A stretch of 64,000 nt of DNA, taken from NCBI GenBank assembly GCA_025094145.1, contig JALLLS010000014.1:372001-436000 (forward strand), given 5' to 3'. This DNA comes from Spinellus fusiger. Lineage: Eukaryota > Mucoromycota > Mucoromycetes > Mucorales > Phycomycetaceae. The notes under the pieces are model-generated. The model made no database searches, was not told the DNA's origin, and was given only the letters and a program-made list of their open reading frames with translations. The position numbers were made by a program, and so were the translations under genes. This document shows positions 22,960 through 33,981 of the stretch, one piece after another. Positions within the stretch are counted from its first letter, which is position 1. Each line of letters starts with the position of its first letter.

Positions 22960-25099
22960 TACACACCAGGAGATTTTTCTGGCCTTTAAGCGGTGATATC
23001 TCCTTCCTCTTAGGTAAAATAAAACATTACCTTTTATGGAACTATGATCAAAATCAAAAGGTTTTCGGACATTCAAATAGATATTTTCTTTTATGGATAC
23101 CTCAATATCAAATTGTATTATCAATAAAATATATTGTTTATGAATAAAATTGTTGATGGATAAAATAGTTTATTATAATAATATAGCTAATAAATATTAT
23201 TACTATAGCTACTGCCCAAGTACATTCCATCATAGCAATAGAATATATACCCTAAAAGCCTTGTACTTTATCATTGGGAAATAGATAACTATGCTCAGAA
23301 CTATACCCTAGACAGTATTGACCTTGTAGAAGACTACTTGGTACTGACTTGAAAGGAGTCTTTACTTGCCTAATAACAATACAAGAAGTGTCTTGTGGAA
23401 TAGAATGAACTCAAGCCGAGATGATGACACTGCTTACCTTTCTATCTCAAGAATAGTCTTTAGTGGTGTCTATTACTTCTCTCTATTGTTTCTCTTTGTT
23501 AATAATAGTACATTACCTTGCTCAGATATGTTCATCTGGACAAGTACTTAGGTATCAAGTTGTATAGACAGTGTGAGAAATAACAAGATAATAACAAGAC
23601 CAAAGAATAAAAAACATCCTTATTCTGGTGTAGTATACAGTCCCATGCAATAAATGAGTAGACAGCAAATCAATTTTTTATTTTTATTTTATAACTTATT
23701 CAAACAATAACTTCAAGCAATGGAAGCCAGCCAGCTCTTAGCCAAGAACATGAAGATAGTCCCACCAAAAGAAGAGAGTATGCTATGTCTATTAGAGGTC
23801 AAATCATAGGACAATGGAAAAGACATGTTACTTATTAAGAGATTGCTGAAGATATCGAGCTCACAAAAAGTACAGATTGTCCTATTGTATAAAAATAAAA
23901 GCACATTTCAACTCAACTCAAAATACATACAGGAAGACCTGAAGAGGTGTCATCTACTTCAAAACTGGCTATCGTTTTGTCTATTCATAGAAACCCTATA
24001 AAGATAATTGCATATCATTTGAAGAATATGAATGATGTAAAAACAAGGTTGTTTGGTCTGACAAATCCTGTTTGACAGCTATAGGCAATGATAAAGGGAC
24101 TAGAGTGATTAAAGATAAAGACTCTGTTACAAAGCACTGAGCAATCTCTTTATGATAAGAATGTAGACAATCAGTTAAAGAACAACTATTCCAAATCTTG
24201 TGTTATTCCATAAATCTTTTATTATGAACATCTTGGACTGATGGATATGCCTTTACTTTTCAAAATGAAATGAAATAAAATATATTTGCTGTCCACTCAT
24301 TTATTACTTAGAACTGAGTATGTGCAGAGGAAACCCGTGGGATTCACAGTTTCCATTGATAGAGATACAAGCTTTATGCTTGAGCACAACTTCTTGGTTT
24401 TCAAATAATGGGTTGAATCATATCACGGATTGAATCAATAACATATGAAAACCAATTATAAAACAGAAGTTGTATAAAAAGAAAAAAGGTCAACTCGTCT
24501 TTTATCTTTTCTTCATGGAACCTGCTCTAAAGATTATAACAGTAAAAAACTCAATCACTGGTATTGGATAGAAGCTGGGTTATCTATGTCAGGTAAACAT
24601 CTTGAACAGTCAATTGTGAAAGGTTTGTAGGATACCTCGAAAAGAGAGCCAGAGTTACTCCAGTGTTGCATAACTAATTATTCAAATGAAGATACTCCTT
24701 CTGTGGAAAACCACAATGTCAATTGCTTAATCCTATTTCTTAGGATGAAGCTTTTGAGTCTTATTAGTCAACAACAATCAGACAAACATCTAGCTAGTAG
24801 TAACCAACCCACCAAAACATCAAAAAAGAATCCGGTGTAATAATTGCTACACTAAACTAAGATACACGTAAGTCTTTTTTGGAACCATACTACATTTCTA
24901 TACTATATTTTATTCTCTAAAAATATGTCAACACTTTATGAAGATAGTGTAGCTATTGCTAGAATAGGCAGACAGAGTTTGAAGTAGTTCATTTAGACAG
25001 CGGGAATACCCTTTTTAAACACAACAGCCAATTATAGAAATAGTGTTATTTTATTGTCCGTGTATTTACTTTTATATCCCAAGAATCTTTAGGTGTGTA
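22960..25099 (+). mobile_element. TACACACC-family element, copy 2, with nested Tc1 relic
   Basis: Ends are TACACACCAGGAGATTTTTC at 22960 and GGTGTGTA ending at 25099, each including a TA. The first ~100 bp match the left end of the 50747 copy; the last ~35 bp (TATATCCCAAGAATCTTTAG) match its right end and copy 1. A Tc1 relic (23638-24316) sits inside. At 24827-24867 the plus strand reads RIRCNNCYTKLRYT, a CxxC knuckle followed by a plausible donor (GTAAGT). KTSK is just upstream in another frame, and EDSVAIARIGRQSLK follows at about 24940-24985. This order resembles the zinc ribbon and RuvC-III end of Fanzor/TnpB proteins, but the copy is too decayed for certainty. Confidence 0.5.
23638..24316 (+). 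mobile_element. Decayed Tc1/mariner-type element with transposase fragments (relic A)
   Basis: Inverted terminal repeats: left CAGTCCCATGCAATAAATGA at 23638, right end GTCCACTCATTTATTAC...CTG ending 24316, its imperfect reverse complement. TA precedes the left end. Inside, one frame reads RGQIIGQWKRHVTY, then a stop, then EIAEDIELTKSTDCPIV: a helix-turn-helix like those at the start of Tc1 transposases. Further on comes VVWSDKSCLTAIGNDKGTRV, resembling the first-Asp block (WSDE) of the DDE core. Most of the catalytic domain is deleted. The termini and helix-turn-helix match relic B at 59413-59902 in reverse orientation. Confidence 0.75.
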
Positions 25100-25711
25100 T
25101 TCTTTATCTCCTAAACTTGGCTATCCTCGGCTGACAGCGCCATAGCACGTGCAGCCCCTGGAGACCCAAAAGAACTAGTGCCCATAGACAATCTTTCTCT
25201 CTATTTTCACATCATTTTAATGTCATTTCAGTGCTAATTCAGTGCTAATTCAGTGTCATTTTAGCACTTTTTTTTATTCCTCATCCTTTGAAACCTTTGA
25301 AAAAAAGCGCTTGCCCATCACACGACAAATAATAAAAAAAGAGATCGACACATACCAATGGGACATCTGCCCTTTTTTTTCTCATCTCGAAAAATAAGCT
25401 CTATTCCTCTCTCTCATTCGGCGTAATACAGCCAATCTCCACAGGGCCCTGGTCTTCTTTCTCGTCATTCACCAGAGAAAACCCAGTCTATCAAAAGCTA
25501 TTTCTTAATTTTCCCTTTTTTTTATATAAATATATTTCTTATTACTGTTCTTATTCTTGTTATTCTTGCATTGCTGCTATTGCACTGTGATTGCATTATT
25601 ATTGTTATTAATACTACTACTACTACTATTATTATTATTATTGTTACTGCTACTATTATTATTAACAGCTACCAACCACCAACCACCAACCACCAACCAC
25701 CAACAACGATC
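25100..25711. other. Promoter region of the Rck2-like kinase gene
   Basis: Contains short direct repeats (CAGTGCTAATT twice near 25230-25250), AT-triplet runs (25600-25665) and a CCAACCACCAA repeat at 25675-25705 just before the start codon. The repeat gives a long apparent amino-terminal extension in frame, which I do not accept as coding. Confidence 0.45.
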
Positions 25712-28058
25712 ATGTTGACTCGAGTAAAACGCATACTACAGAACTACAAGAACAATGAAACCAACACACGCCACACTAGCTCACGTTCAAAAGAGAAACT
25801 CACTCATACACCACCGCCCAAACCAGTTGTAGTGGAAAAACCACCCTACAACCCACAATTATCAGAAACTCCTATCCCAGCCCCACATAGCAATGAACGA
25901 AAAAAGACAACCGAACGTGCTACAGAAATCGTCCAACAGGAAAATATGAAAAAGCAGGAAAGACCCTCGTATCCTGGATTAGAGAAATACGACATTATCC
26001 TTAAATTAGGAGAGTAAGTTGTTTTCTGGTAGTGCATTCACAACATTTGGTTTACTTTTTGGAATCATTGCAGTGGAGCCTTTTCCAATGTCTATAAAGC
26101 AAAAGAGACAGACACAAACAAAGAAGTAGCGATCAAAGTAACACAGAAAGTGGGTTTACTCCCCTCTGAGGTAATATAGAAAGGAGAGCTTTGAAGAAGA
26201 AGAGTGGTTGTGTAGTTGTGATGTTTGTTTAGTTGCTTAGTGAATTATGCAGTCATAATACATATGCAACTCAACTTGTCTTTTTTTATAGTATGACCAT
26301 GGATACCCACTCCACCCCAGCATAAAGAAAAAGCCCAAAGTGACCGAGGTACGCCTATTTCTGTTGATCATTGCACTCTCCTTTTTATATTTTTATATTT
26401 TTATATTTTTATATTTTTATAGTCATATGCTTATATCTATTATTCTAGAGTACAAACATCCAGAAAGAAGTACAAATCATGAAAAGTCTTCATCATCCCA
26501 ATATCGTTGAGTTATTGGAGTTTTCAGAGTCATCAGAACATTATTACATGACACTTGAATTATGTTCAGGAGGAGAGCTCTTTCATCAGATTGTCCACTT
26601 TACTTATTTTAGTGAGGATCTAGCAAGACACATCATTGAACAAGTCGCCAGTAGTATTTGGTATCTGCATGAAGAGTGTGGCATTGTGCATCGGTAAGTC
26701 CTGCTGCTTCTATATTGTTTCTCGTGCTGCTAGGAGGACTAGCAGAACTAGCAGAACTAGCAGGACTAGCAGAGCTAAAACTGACGCTGTGTGTTAATGC
26801 CATCAGGGATATCAAGCCAGAAAACATCCTATTTGATCCTATTCCTCTAATACCCTCCCTCCATCCTGAAAGGAAGCACCGATCCTTTGATGACCCAAAG
26901 AAACAAGACGAGGGCGAATTCATCCAAGGAGTTGGTGGAGGTGGGATTGGCAGAGTAAAGATTGCAGACTTTGGTTTGTCCAAGGTCATTTGGGACAGTT
27001 CAACAAGAACACCGTGCGGCACTGTCGGCTACACTGCACCTGAGATTGTACGAGACAAAAAGTACTCGAAATCAGTCGATATGTGGGCGATTGGATGTGT
27101 TCTTTATACCATGTTGTGTGGATTTCCTCCCTTTTACGATGAATCCATTCGTATCTTGACAGAAAAGGTGGCACGCGGACAGTACAGTTTCCTCAGTCCT
27201 TGGTGGGATCCTATTTCTGATTCAGCCAAGGATCTCATCAGCCATCTATTGTGCGTGGATCCAGGCCATCGCTATACGATAGATCAGTTCTTAATACACC
27301 CATGGATGACACAGAAGCCTCTCTTGCCTCCAAAGCCCACACGCTACCAAGATACACTGCCCAGTCTTTCTCCAGCCAAAGTGAACGATCCTCGGATACT
27401 TGCATTGCACAATGCGGCACGTAAGGCGGCTGTGGTGGAGAGGGAAGCAGACGAGAGACAAAGGGATCTGCCAGAACAGCAACAGAGTGTGGACTGTGCA
27501 TCCCTGTCTAAATCACTGGACACACCCACCTACCAACAGCCATCACAGGAGATGTTGTTTATCTCTGAGATGGATTCCTACGATTCCCATCCTCAAGAAG
27601 TGTTTACGCCTGGGGTCACTGCCTTGCGTGAGATTCTTGATATCACACATGCCGTACAAAGAATAGGAGAAGAGAAAGCCCACCAACAGGCTGCACAAAA
27701 GTACCGCGAGAATGATTTTAGTCGTTTTCTTGATTCTCTTTCTTCTGACTCTGATGATGAACATGATCAAGAAGATATGAGTGAAGATCCTCTGTTGACT
27801 CCCAAGGCATCTGTGATGGGGTGGATCCAGCCAATGAAGAATGATACAGAGCCTACTATGAATGGCAGTCTACAGAATACTCTGCAAGACACATTAGAGC
27901 ACACGATGGGCAGTAACATCATTCCTTCTACCAATAGCACACTCTCCCCTGGTCTCTCTTCCCAAGGCACACAACCACGCAAAACCAAGCGTAAAGACTT
28001 TCAACTAAATATTTCCAATGCAACATTACTTAAGAATAGACGTCTTCCTCCTGCTTGA
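25712..28058 (+). CDS. Rck2/Srk1-type MAPK-activated serine/threonine kinase
   Basis: Five exons: 25712-26013, 26074-26170, 26292-26348, 26449-26693, 26807-28058 (650 residues). Kinase motifs in order: LGDGAFSNV (P-loop), VAIK (catalytic Lys), HRDIKPEN (catalytic loop), IADFGLSK, GTVGYTAPE and DMWAIGCVLYTML. Between HRDIKPENILFDP and ADFG lies an insert ending GEFIQGVGGGGIGRVK, characteristic of fission yeast Srk1 and budding yeast Rck1/Rck2. Those kinases are phosphorylated by the Hog1/Sty1 stress MAPK and damp translation or cell-cycle entry. The carboxy-terminal ~250 residues are low complexity, acidic then basic (RKTKRKDFQLN), possibly a MAPK docking site. The chosen ATG gives MLTRVKRILQNY; the frame runs open upstream through a promoter repeat. 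Confidence 0.85.
26386..26421. repeat. ATATTTTT repeat inside intron 3 of the kinase gene
   Basis: Four to five copies of a TTTATAT-type unit lie within the intron between 26349 and 26448. Confidence 0.7.
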
Positions 28059-28352
28059 TGGTTTGTTTATTCCTGCCCACGTAGATAGGTAGATACGTGT
28101 AGATGTCTATTTATTTATTTATCTGTCTGTCTGTCTGTCTGTCCATCTATATACACACACCCTTCTACCCTTCTACCCTTCTACCCTTCTACCCTTCTAC
28201 CCTTCTATCCACACACCTATCCATACATACATTCACTGTGATAAATGCTCACACCCATTTTTAATGAAGCTCAAGACACTATACTACCCACAGCCACCCG
28301 TTACTTGTCTTGTTATATGTACATGCTCTTGGGGTTGTTTTTCACCAACATA
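28059..28352. repeat. Convergent intergenic region with CTGT and CTTCTACCCT tandem repeats
   Basis: Between the kinase stop and the end of the minus-strand E2 gene. It holds a CTGT tetranucleotide run (about 28122-28142) and six near-perfect copies of a 10-bp unit CTTCTACCCT (28160-28207). No gene. Confidence 0.8.
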
Positions 28353-28988
28353 CTATTCAGGAACAGCATAGAGCTGAGTGTACATTCTTATCAGGCTTTC
28401 ATAGGCCACTCTGTCATCACACCTTAATAGGTTGGCAGCATCACAGTTAAGAGGAGATGCAGGCTCGGGATGAGAGAGAAGAAGGGAAATAGCAAGCAGA
28501 GTGGATTTTAGTGTCCAGGCAGGAGACCACTCTGTCTTTAGTATGTCTAGACATATCTCGCCTGTCTAATAAAACATCCCTAAGCCCATGCACTACCAGT
28601 GTTGCTCTCACCTTGAAATGAATATTGGGGTGGCAAATGGTAGTGACAAAGCGAATACAAGGGGGTTGGATAGGGTAGTTTCGAGGGATATCGATGGAGA
28701 GGGAGAATATACCACCTAGAGCAAGAGTGATAAGACGCAGCGATAAAGAGAAAGAGAAAAAGACAAAGGCAGTGTTAGGATAAAGAAGACACTCTCTCAT
28801 AGACCGTCTCCATCCTCCTTCTCTTGCTTACCTTCGTACGGCGTCTCTGCCATACCCGCTAGTTTCGCTTTCCAAGTCATCAGGTCATCGTCTGTCTCTG
28901 GTGAAAGTTCAATAATCTCAGGGTGTGCCTCTGTGTCTTTTTCATAAGCACGCAGCTCTTTCATAAGACGTCGGGTCACTGCATCCAT
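28353..28988 (-). CDS. PEX4: Pex4-like peroxisomal ubiquitin-conjugating enzyme E2
   Basis: Three exons in transcript order: 28988-28832, 28715-28612, 28565-28353 (157 residues). A compact E2 fold: MDAVTRRLMKELRAYEKD, then TPYEGGIFSLSIDIPRNYP, PPCIRFVTTICHPNIHFKTG and the active-site block TGEICLDILKTEWSPAWTL with its catalytic Cys. The end, SPLNCDAANLLRCDD, fits Pex4 (SPLDVDIGNIIRCGD-like in yeast) more than Ubc4/5. Pex4 is held at the peroxisome by Pex22 and mono-ubiquitinates the import receptor Pex5 for recycling. The window also holds an ACBD5-like peroxisomal candidate, but far away, so nothing links them. Another small E2 class cannot be fully excluded. Confidence 0.8.
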
Positions 28989-29670
28989 TCTTGTGTACTA
29001 ATAAAGAAAGGAAAATTGGGGTAAAAGGACTTCTTTTTTTTTTCCGTTGGGTTCACTTGCCCTGTATTTAAAGGAGTCACATTTCATGACCTGTGTAGGA
29101 CGAAGGAGGTCCGAGCGCATAACACTTTGCTTGTCCATTCCACTCTTGCATTGTGATGTGGTCTATTCTTTTATCAGTGACTTATATTAAGCAGGTGTCT
29201 TTTGAGAGGGGAAGAGAGGGGGTTTTCTTTTTTCTTTTTTCTTTTTTCTTTTCTAGAGTAACACACTTTCTCTCTGTACTTTCTTGGCTGGCAAAAAAGA
29301 AAAAAAAAGCCTTATAGGGCGTGTGCCATATAACCATTATAAAATAATAATAAGAAATCTTTCATCTTTATCAGTGACTTGTGTTCTATGCCTCCTTATC
29401 TCTCGGTCTATTCTCCCTCATGCCTAGTGCAAGTGCAGTTGTTCTATCTTTAACAGAGATGCTCTTTTGTTAACCTATATGAACTCAGTAAGAAAGAAAA
29501 GAAAAGAACGAGAGAGAAAAGAAAAGAAAAGAAAAGAACGAGAGAGAAAAGAAAAGAAAAGAAAGTGGCTGAACAAATAGTAAAAAAAATATATATCAAT
29601 ATAAATATTTATATGAAATGAAAATAAGAGCGGCCATTAAAACACCTTTTCTCCTTGCTTGCTTGCTGTC
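28989..29670. repeat. Intergenic region with GAAAAGAAAAGAAC repeat
   Basis: Promoter side shared by the divergent E2 gene and the orphan gene at 29671. TTTTTTC-type repeats at 29221-29255 and purine repeats (GAAAAGAAAAGAACGAGAGA units) at 29500-29563. No gene. Confidence 0.6.
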
Positions 29671-30162
29671 ATGAGTTGCAAGTCGTGTGGAGGATGCTTC
29701 ACAGCCAAAAAGAGTACTACCAACACAAAGTCACACACCCAACACCACCGCTTCCTAGCTCTGTTACGGCTGGCTTCAAAACAAGAGCCTGGACTTGGTC
29801 ATGACCATGTTATTCCTACTATCACTGCTGAACTCTCACTTGGACTATATTCTTCACAAGTAGCCCTTCTCTCTGCCTATGAGCAGCTATCTCTCGAGGA
29901 TTTTATTGATTTGGCCAGATTGTGTTGGGAATATGGTATTCAAGGGTCGCTTGTGGCGTGGGCCTGGGAGTATTACAAGAAAGATGCCGCGCCATGGCTT
30001 GCTTGTTTGCAAGAGACAGGCACAGCAAAGCCAACAAAACAACAAATAGAACTATGGGATTCCCTTGACAGTCAGGCAGAAATGCATGAAATGTTCAATG
30101 GGTTAGGTGCAGGGAGAGTTGGCAGAGTGGCTAGGACGGGTGAAGAAGTGTCCAATGATTAG
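29671..30162 (+). CDS. Hypothetical protein (163 residues)
   Basis: Single-exon frame starting MSCKSCGGCFTAKKSTTNTK. I do not recognise a family. The amino end has closely spaced cysteines (CKSCGGC) that might bind metal. Residues ~40-115 look helical and well composed (EQLSLEDFIDLARLCWEYGI, GSLVAWAWEYYKKDAAPWLA), and the tail is polar. Codon use and the AT-rich 5' flank with a pyrimidine leader resemble real genes in this window. Upstream of the ATG the frame is open for only a few codons. Confidence 0.5.
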   Translation: MSCKSCGGCFTAKKSTTNTKSHTQHHRFLALLRLASKQEPGLGHDHVIPTITAELSLGLYSSQVALLSAYEQLSLEDFIDLARLCWEYGIQGSLVAWAWEYYKKDAAPWLACLQETGTAKPTKQQIELWDSLDSQAEMHEMFNGLGAGRVGRVARTGEEVSND

Positions 30163-32942
30163 TGTTTATATTAAAAGGGTAAATAGACTCCTGGGTGGAA
30201 GTAATAGAAATAGAGATAAATCAAAACCTATATCAATACCAAAAGAAAAGTTTGATGAGCTAAGAACATAATACTATGGGTAATCATTATGTTCTACTTC
30301 TCGCCTTCTGGATAGTAAATAGTATCTGCTAGTGAGAGTGGATGTGGTGGTAATACATTAATGTAAAATGCATAAAAACTGTTGTATACTCCGATGATCA
30401 TTTTACATCTATCACCTTTTCCATCCAACTATCTTTCTACCTCTTGAAATAGTGAGTAGACTATCGAGTCCATTAGAAACAAGAGTGAAAATATCTACAG
30501 GTTCACTGGTCGCCTCAGTATTCTCCAGATAACCTTGAATAGCATTAGACAAGTAGACATCGCAGCCATGGTTTGTATCCGTATGCTGTCTGTGACTCAC
30601 CTATTGAGGAGATATAGTTCAAAGTATTTTTTATTTTTTTATTTTTGGGCGTGATTTGCTATTCGTGCATTGGGCATATTAGCCACCCTATGAGAACTTT
30701 TGTAAAATAAATAAGAATAAACATAGAAATACTTCAAATAAAAAAGTGGAAATAAATAATGCAAAAAGGGAGGAAACAGAAAGAAAAGAGAATATAAAAT
30801 CTCATATGAGGGAAAAAATGAAGAAAAGTGGGAAATGATGGTAAAATGAGAATTATGAATAGACATCCAAAAGGCCATAAAGTCAACAAGGAAACTAGGA
30901 CACCAAAAAGATAACCGTCATCCTGTGGCGATTCGAAATCCAACGAGGGATACTTGGAGCAACTCGGACAATCCTGAAAATATATGCAGCAACTACACTA
31001 GCAGCTTCTGGCTTTGCTAAACGGGTTAAGAATGGGTGGTAGAGGAGAGATCGGAGAAAAAGTGAGGATACAGCGTCTGTTGCTGCAGGAGTCTTTGTAC
31101 TCTATGACAGCATTAGTGTTCCCGCTCAACACACCCCATCAGCAGCCTCAATGAGCAAGCTACCAGCTGATGGCTCTACCTTAAAGTCTCGAGTAGACGT
31201 GGCTCAATCAATGGCTTGCAGCAGTATTAACAAACTGGGCCAAAGAGCCAGACCACAATTGATTGCAGTGGCTGATAATAATATTTCTACATACACCAAC
31301 CTCAGACTTCAACATTTCCAATTTCAGTTGATTGTATGAGGCAAATGGACCCTTTCTAATAATATTTTCCGAATGTCCAAAGTCCCTTTCATTCACTTTT
31401 TTGGGGTTTTCCATGACTCTCCAGATGTAACAGTGATATGTGTTCATTGATATTTAGAATACTATTTTGAACTATGGGCTTATTCCTCTCAACTGTGCTT
31501 TCAATGACAGTCAACCTTAATCCAGCCTCCAACAGGTAATAAATGCCCTATCATCTTCTATCCCTTGCCTTATCCTATTCTCCACAAATGTGAGTTTATG
31601 ACTATCTATTTGATATAGTGTGTTGGTTTGACACTATTTAGAAAGAAAGTTTGATGTAAAAATAAATACTTTATTTTATTTTATTTTATTTTTTTTATTT
31701 TTATATTGGTAATCACTGAATCCAATTAAATATGCCTGTAGTAGAAGAAACATAGAAAAGAAAACAATAACATAGTAAACAACAAAATTTAACTACATTT
31801 TTTACTGATCTGTATACTATTGTCATAATACACCAAGACGATAAAATACTGAGAATGTTTTTAATTTTTCATTTTTCATTTTAAAAATATATGTAACTAA
31901 CATGTTTAAAATATATCAGATATGATTCCAGTACTTTGAATTTGTATTAAAAGCCTAAACTATAAAACACTAAATCACTATTTCTTAGTGTGGGTTTGAA
32001 ATATCATATAGCTGTTAGTACAACAATGGTAATGATAGATACTTTGATCAATGCAAGCCACGGCTATAGGTATATTTTTAAAATAGATAGTTGAAATACT
32101 CTAAAATGTTTGGTTATAAATCCCATGTTTTGTTCAATAGCATCGAGTAGCAATGGTATCTGCTTAACCATTTATAGATTTAATATAGGCCTGCAGTATC
32201 CGTCACATGATTGCCCTGTCTTTTAATGAGGTCGGATAAATATTTCGCCATCTTTCTGTCCATGACAAGATAAGATATTAAATTACTGATCAAACTAATA
32301 ATGATATTATAATTAAAGACAGTGGTTGATCTAAGAGGCATGCAGAACAAACTTGGCCTCTACAATACGATTCAGAAAATACAAAGGAAGATGATTGTTT
32401 ATTAGAGAAGTCTATTCTATGGTTTATATACACACTATTCTCAAAGGAATGCTAGTAATATGTCTCTAGCTATTTCTTATCGAACTTGATTGCGTTCATT
32501 ATGTTCCAAGCCAGCAGGTAGGCATTCTTGCCTATCACTACAATATACATACTCTCTTTACCTGCAGCTAAGCATAAAAACATAGTCATATATGTGGCTT
32601 CCAGTTACTAATTTGAGTTTGAGCAATTTAACAAACTATCATATCATTTTAACCGAGGCTTTTTTTTTTCCTTTTATCGACATGGATTGTAAATAGTAGC
32701 CCACAAGATAACTCAACATTAGTCAACAATACTACTATAGTCTAGTCTCTCTCATATTGATTATGCTTTCACTCTCATCACAGCCTTGACTACTTCTTGG
32801 TCGATTGTCTAAGGGTATGGCTAATCCGAATAGCCGAACTGTCATACTGGCTCCACACACACACACACAAAGATAAAATACAACATAGTCTAGTGTATAT
32901 TACTAGTGCTTCTTTTATCTTTTATCTTTTATCTTCCTTGTT
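30163..32942. other. Intergenic region with unassigned coding-like fragments
   Basis: Most is AT-rich. Two patches look more complex. At 30412-30600 (minus) a 62-codon frame reads HGCDVYLSNAIQGYLENTEA and onward. At about 30900-31340 the plus strand is open apart from one TAG, including DGSTLKSRVDVAQSMACSSI, while the minus strand near 30910-30980 reads DCPSCSKYPSLDFESPQDDG after a good acceptor. No family is recognised and the strand is ambiguous. These may be decayed transposon or gene pieces. An ATTTT repeat lies at 31668-31700. Confidence 0.3.
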
Positions 32943-33563
32943 CACTATTTTTGGAAAATATTTGCACAACCTCAGAAAAAATTACATACTTTGTTTTTTC
33001 ACATTTTTCACAGTTTCATAAATTCTTTTTACACAGAGTGTGCGAAATTTATTAAAGGGTATGTGTACTTGAGCATGTTTCAAATTTCAAAGAATAGTAG
33101 CGACAAAAGCCCTTGATATCACTGATGAGAACATCGTTAAATGCTTCAGTGATCTTTATGTTTAACGTCTCACTTTCTAATAGCTTTTCTCTTCCAAGTT
33201 CACTCTTAACAGACCAAAGTTGCTCAATGGAATTGATCTCATGAGAGTACAATGTAAGAAATAAATATCGGCAGCCGCGACTTACAACACGTCTACCAAT
33301 TCTCTTAATGAAAGTGTACTTTCTTAAATAACAAGGCACACTTTTCTGTCATAAAGTTGTAGCCTATTGATTAGCCTTAGGGTTTTGACTGAGGCTTCTC
33401 ATGTAGTTTCAAGTCCAATGAAGTACTTTAGTCTACGATGTTTTTAAAGAGAGAAGCATTCTTCAATTATATCCATCAAGATGGGCTCATTGTTGAAGAA
33501 GTAATATTTCGAAAAGTGTGCAATTTTATTCTGAGGTTGTGCGAATATTTTCCAAAAATAGTG
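32943..33563 (-). mobile_element. IS630/Tc1-like element relic with DDE transposase C-terminus
   Basis: A near-perfect inverted repeat of ~34 bp bounds it: left CACTATTTTTGGAAAATATT at 32943, right its reverse complement ending 33563, one mismatch (T/C). On the minus strand (33339-33052) a frame reads RGCRYLFLTLYSHEINSIEQ followed by LWSVKSELGREKLLES and ISDIKGFCRYY. This matches the end of DDE endonucleases of the IS630-Tc1 group, whose consensus is roughly YLPPYSPxLNPIExxWSxxK. Here Pro-Pro and Asp-Leu-Asn-Pro are mutated. About 620 bp total, so most of the catalytic domain is missing. Confidence 0.72.
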
Positions 33564-33981
33564 TAAAGTTCATACTCTTGTAGCTAAATCTGGTTTATTC
33601 TTTTGCAAGTGACCCTGTATCCATAATGTTTTCCCAATTGGGACTCTCCGTGATACGTGTGACTGAATAGAGATACTCAGTAAAAAAAGTGTCATCATCG
33701 ATAGATAGAAAAGGCTTACCACTCAATGTAATATCCAAAAAAGAAGAAAAAAAAGTGTGACGTTCGGATCAAGTTCATAAGAATACCCTTTATAAAAAAT
33801 TCAGATATTTATCCGGGAGAATAGTATATAAATAATGAGCCATTGGGCTGTAATAAAGAATATCTTTACTATTATTGAGTGTTTTACAACATTAGTATCC
33901 ATTAAGCCTTCTCTGTTCTATTCTACAGCTCAATTACAAACCATCCTTCTGTCTATATTATAAAACAAAAATCTATTCAAC
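33564..33981. other. Promoter region of the adenylation gene
   Basis: TATATAAATAA at about 33825 lies ~155 bp before the start codon and may be the TATA box. On the minus strand a 42-codon frame (SGKPFLSIDDDTFFTEYLYS and onward, ending near 33594) is open but has no recognised relatives. Confidence 0.4.

Noticed and set aside
25571..25711. Amino-terminal extension of the kinase frame
   Set aside because: Encoded by ATT and CCAACCA repeats in the promoter; the ATG at 25712 gives a normal start.
29500..29563. Regular purine repeats as a possible CRISPR-like array
   Set aside because: Units are contiguous without unique spacers; it is a simple tandem repeat in a eukaryotic genome.
30925..30960. 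GATTCGAAATCC as a tRNA T-arm
   Set aside because: No acceptor stem, D-arm or anticodon arm can be folded around it.
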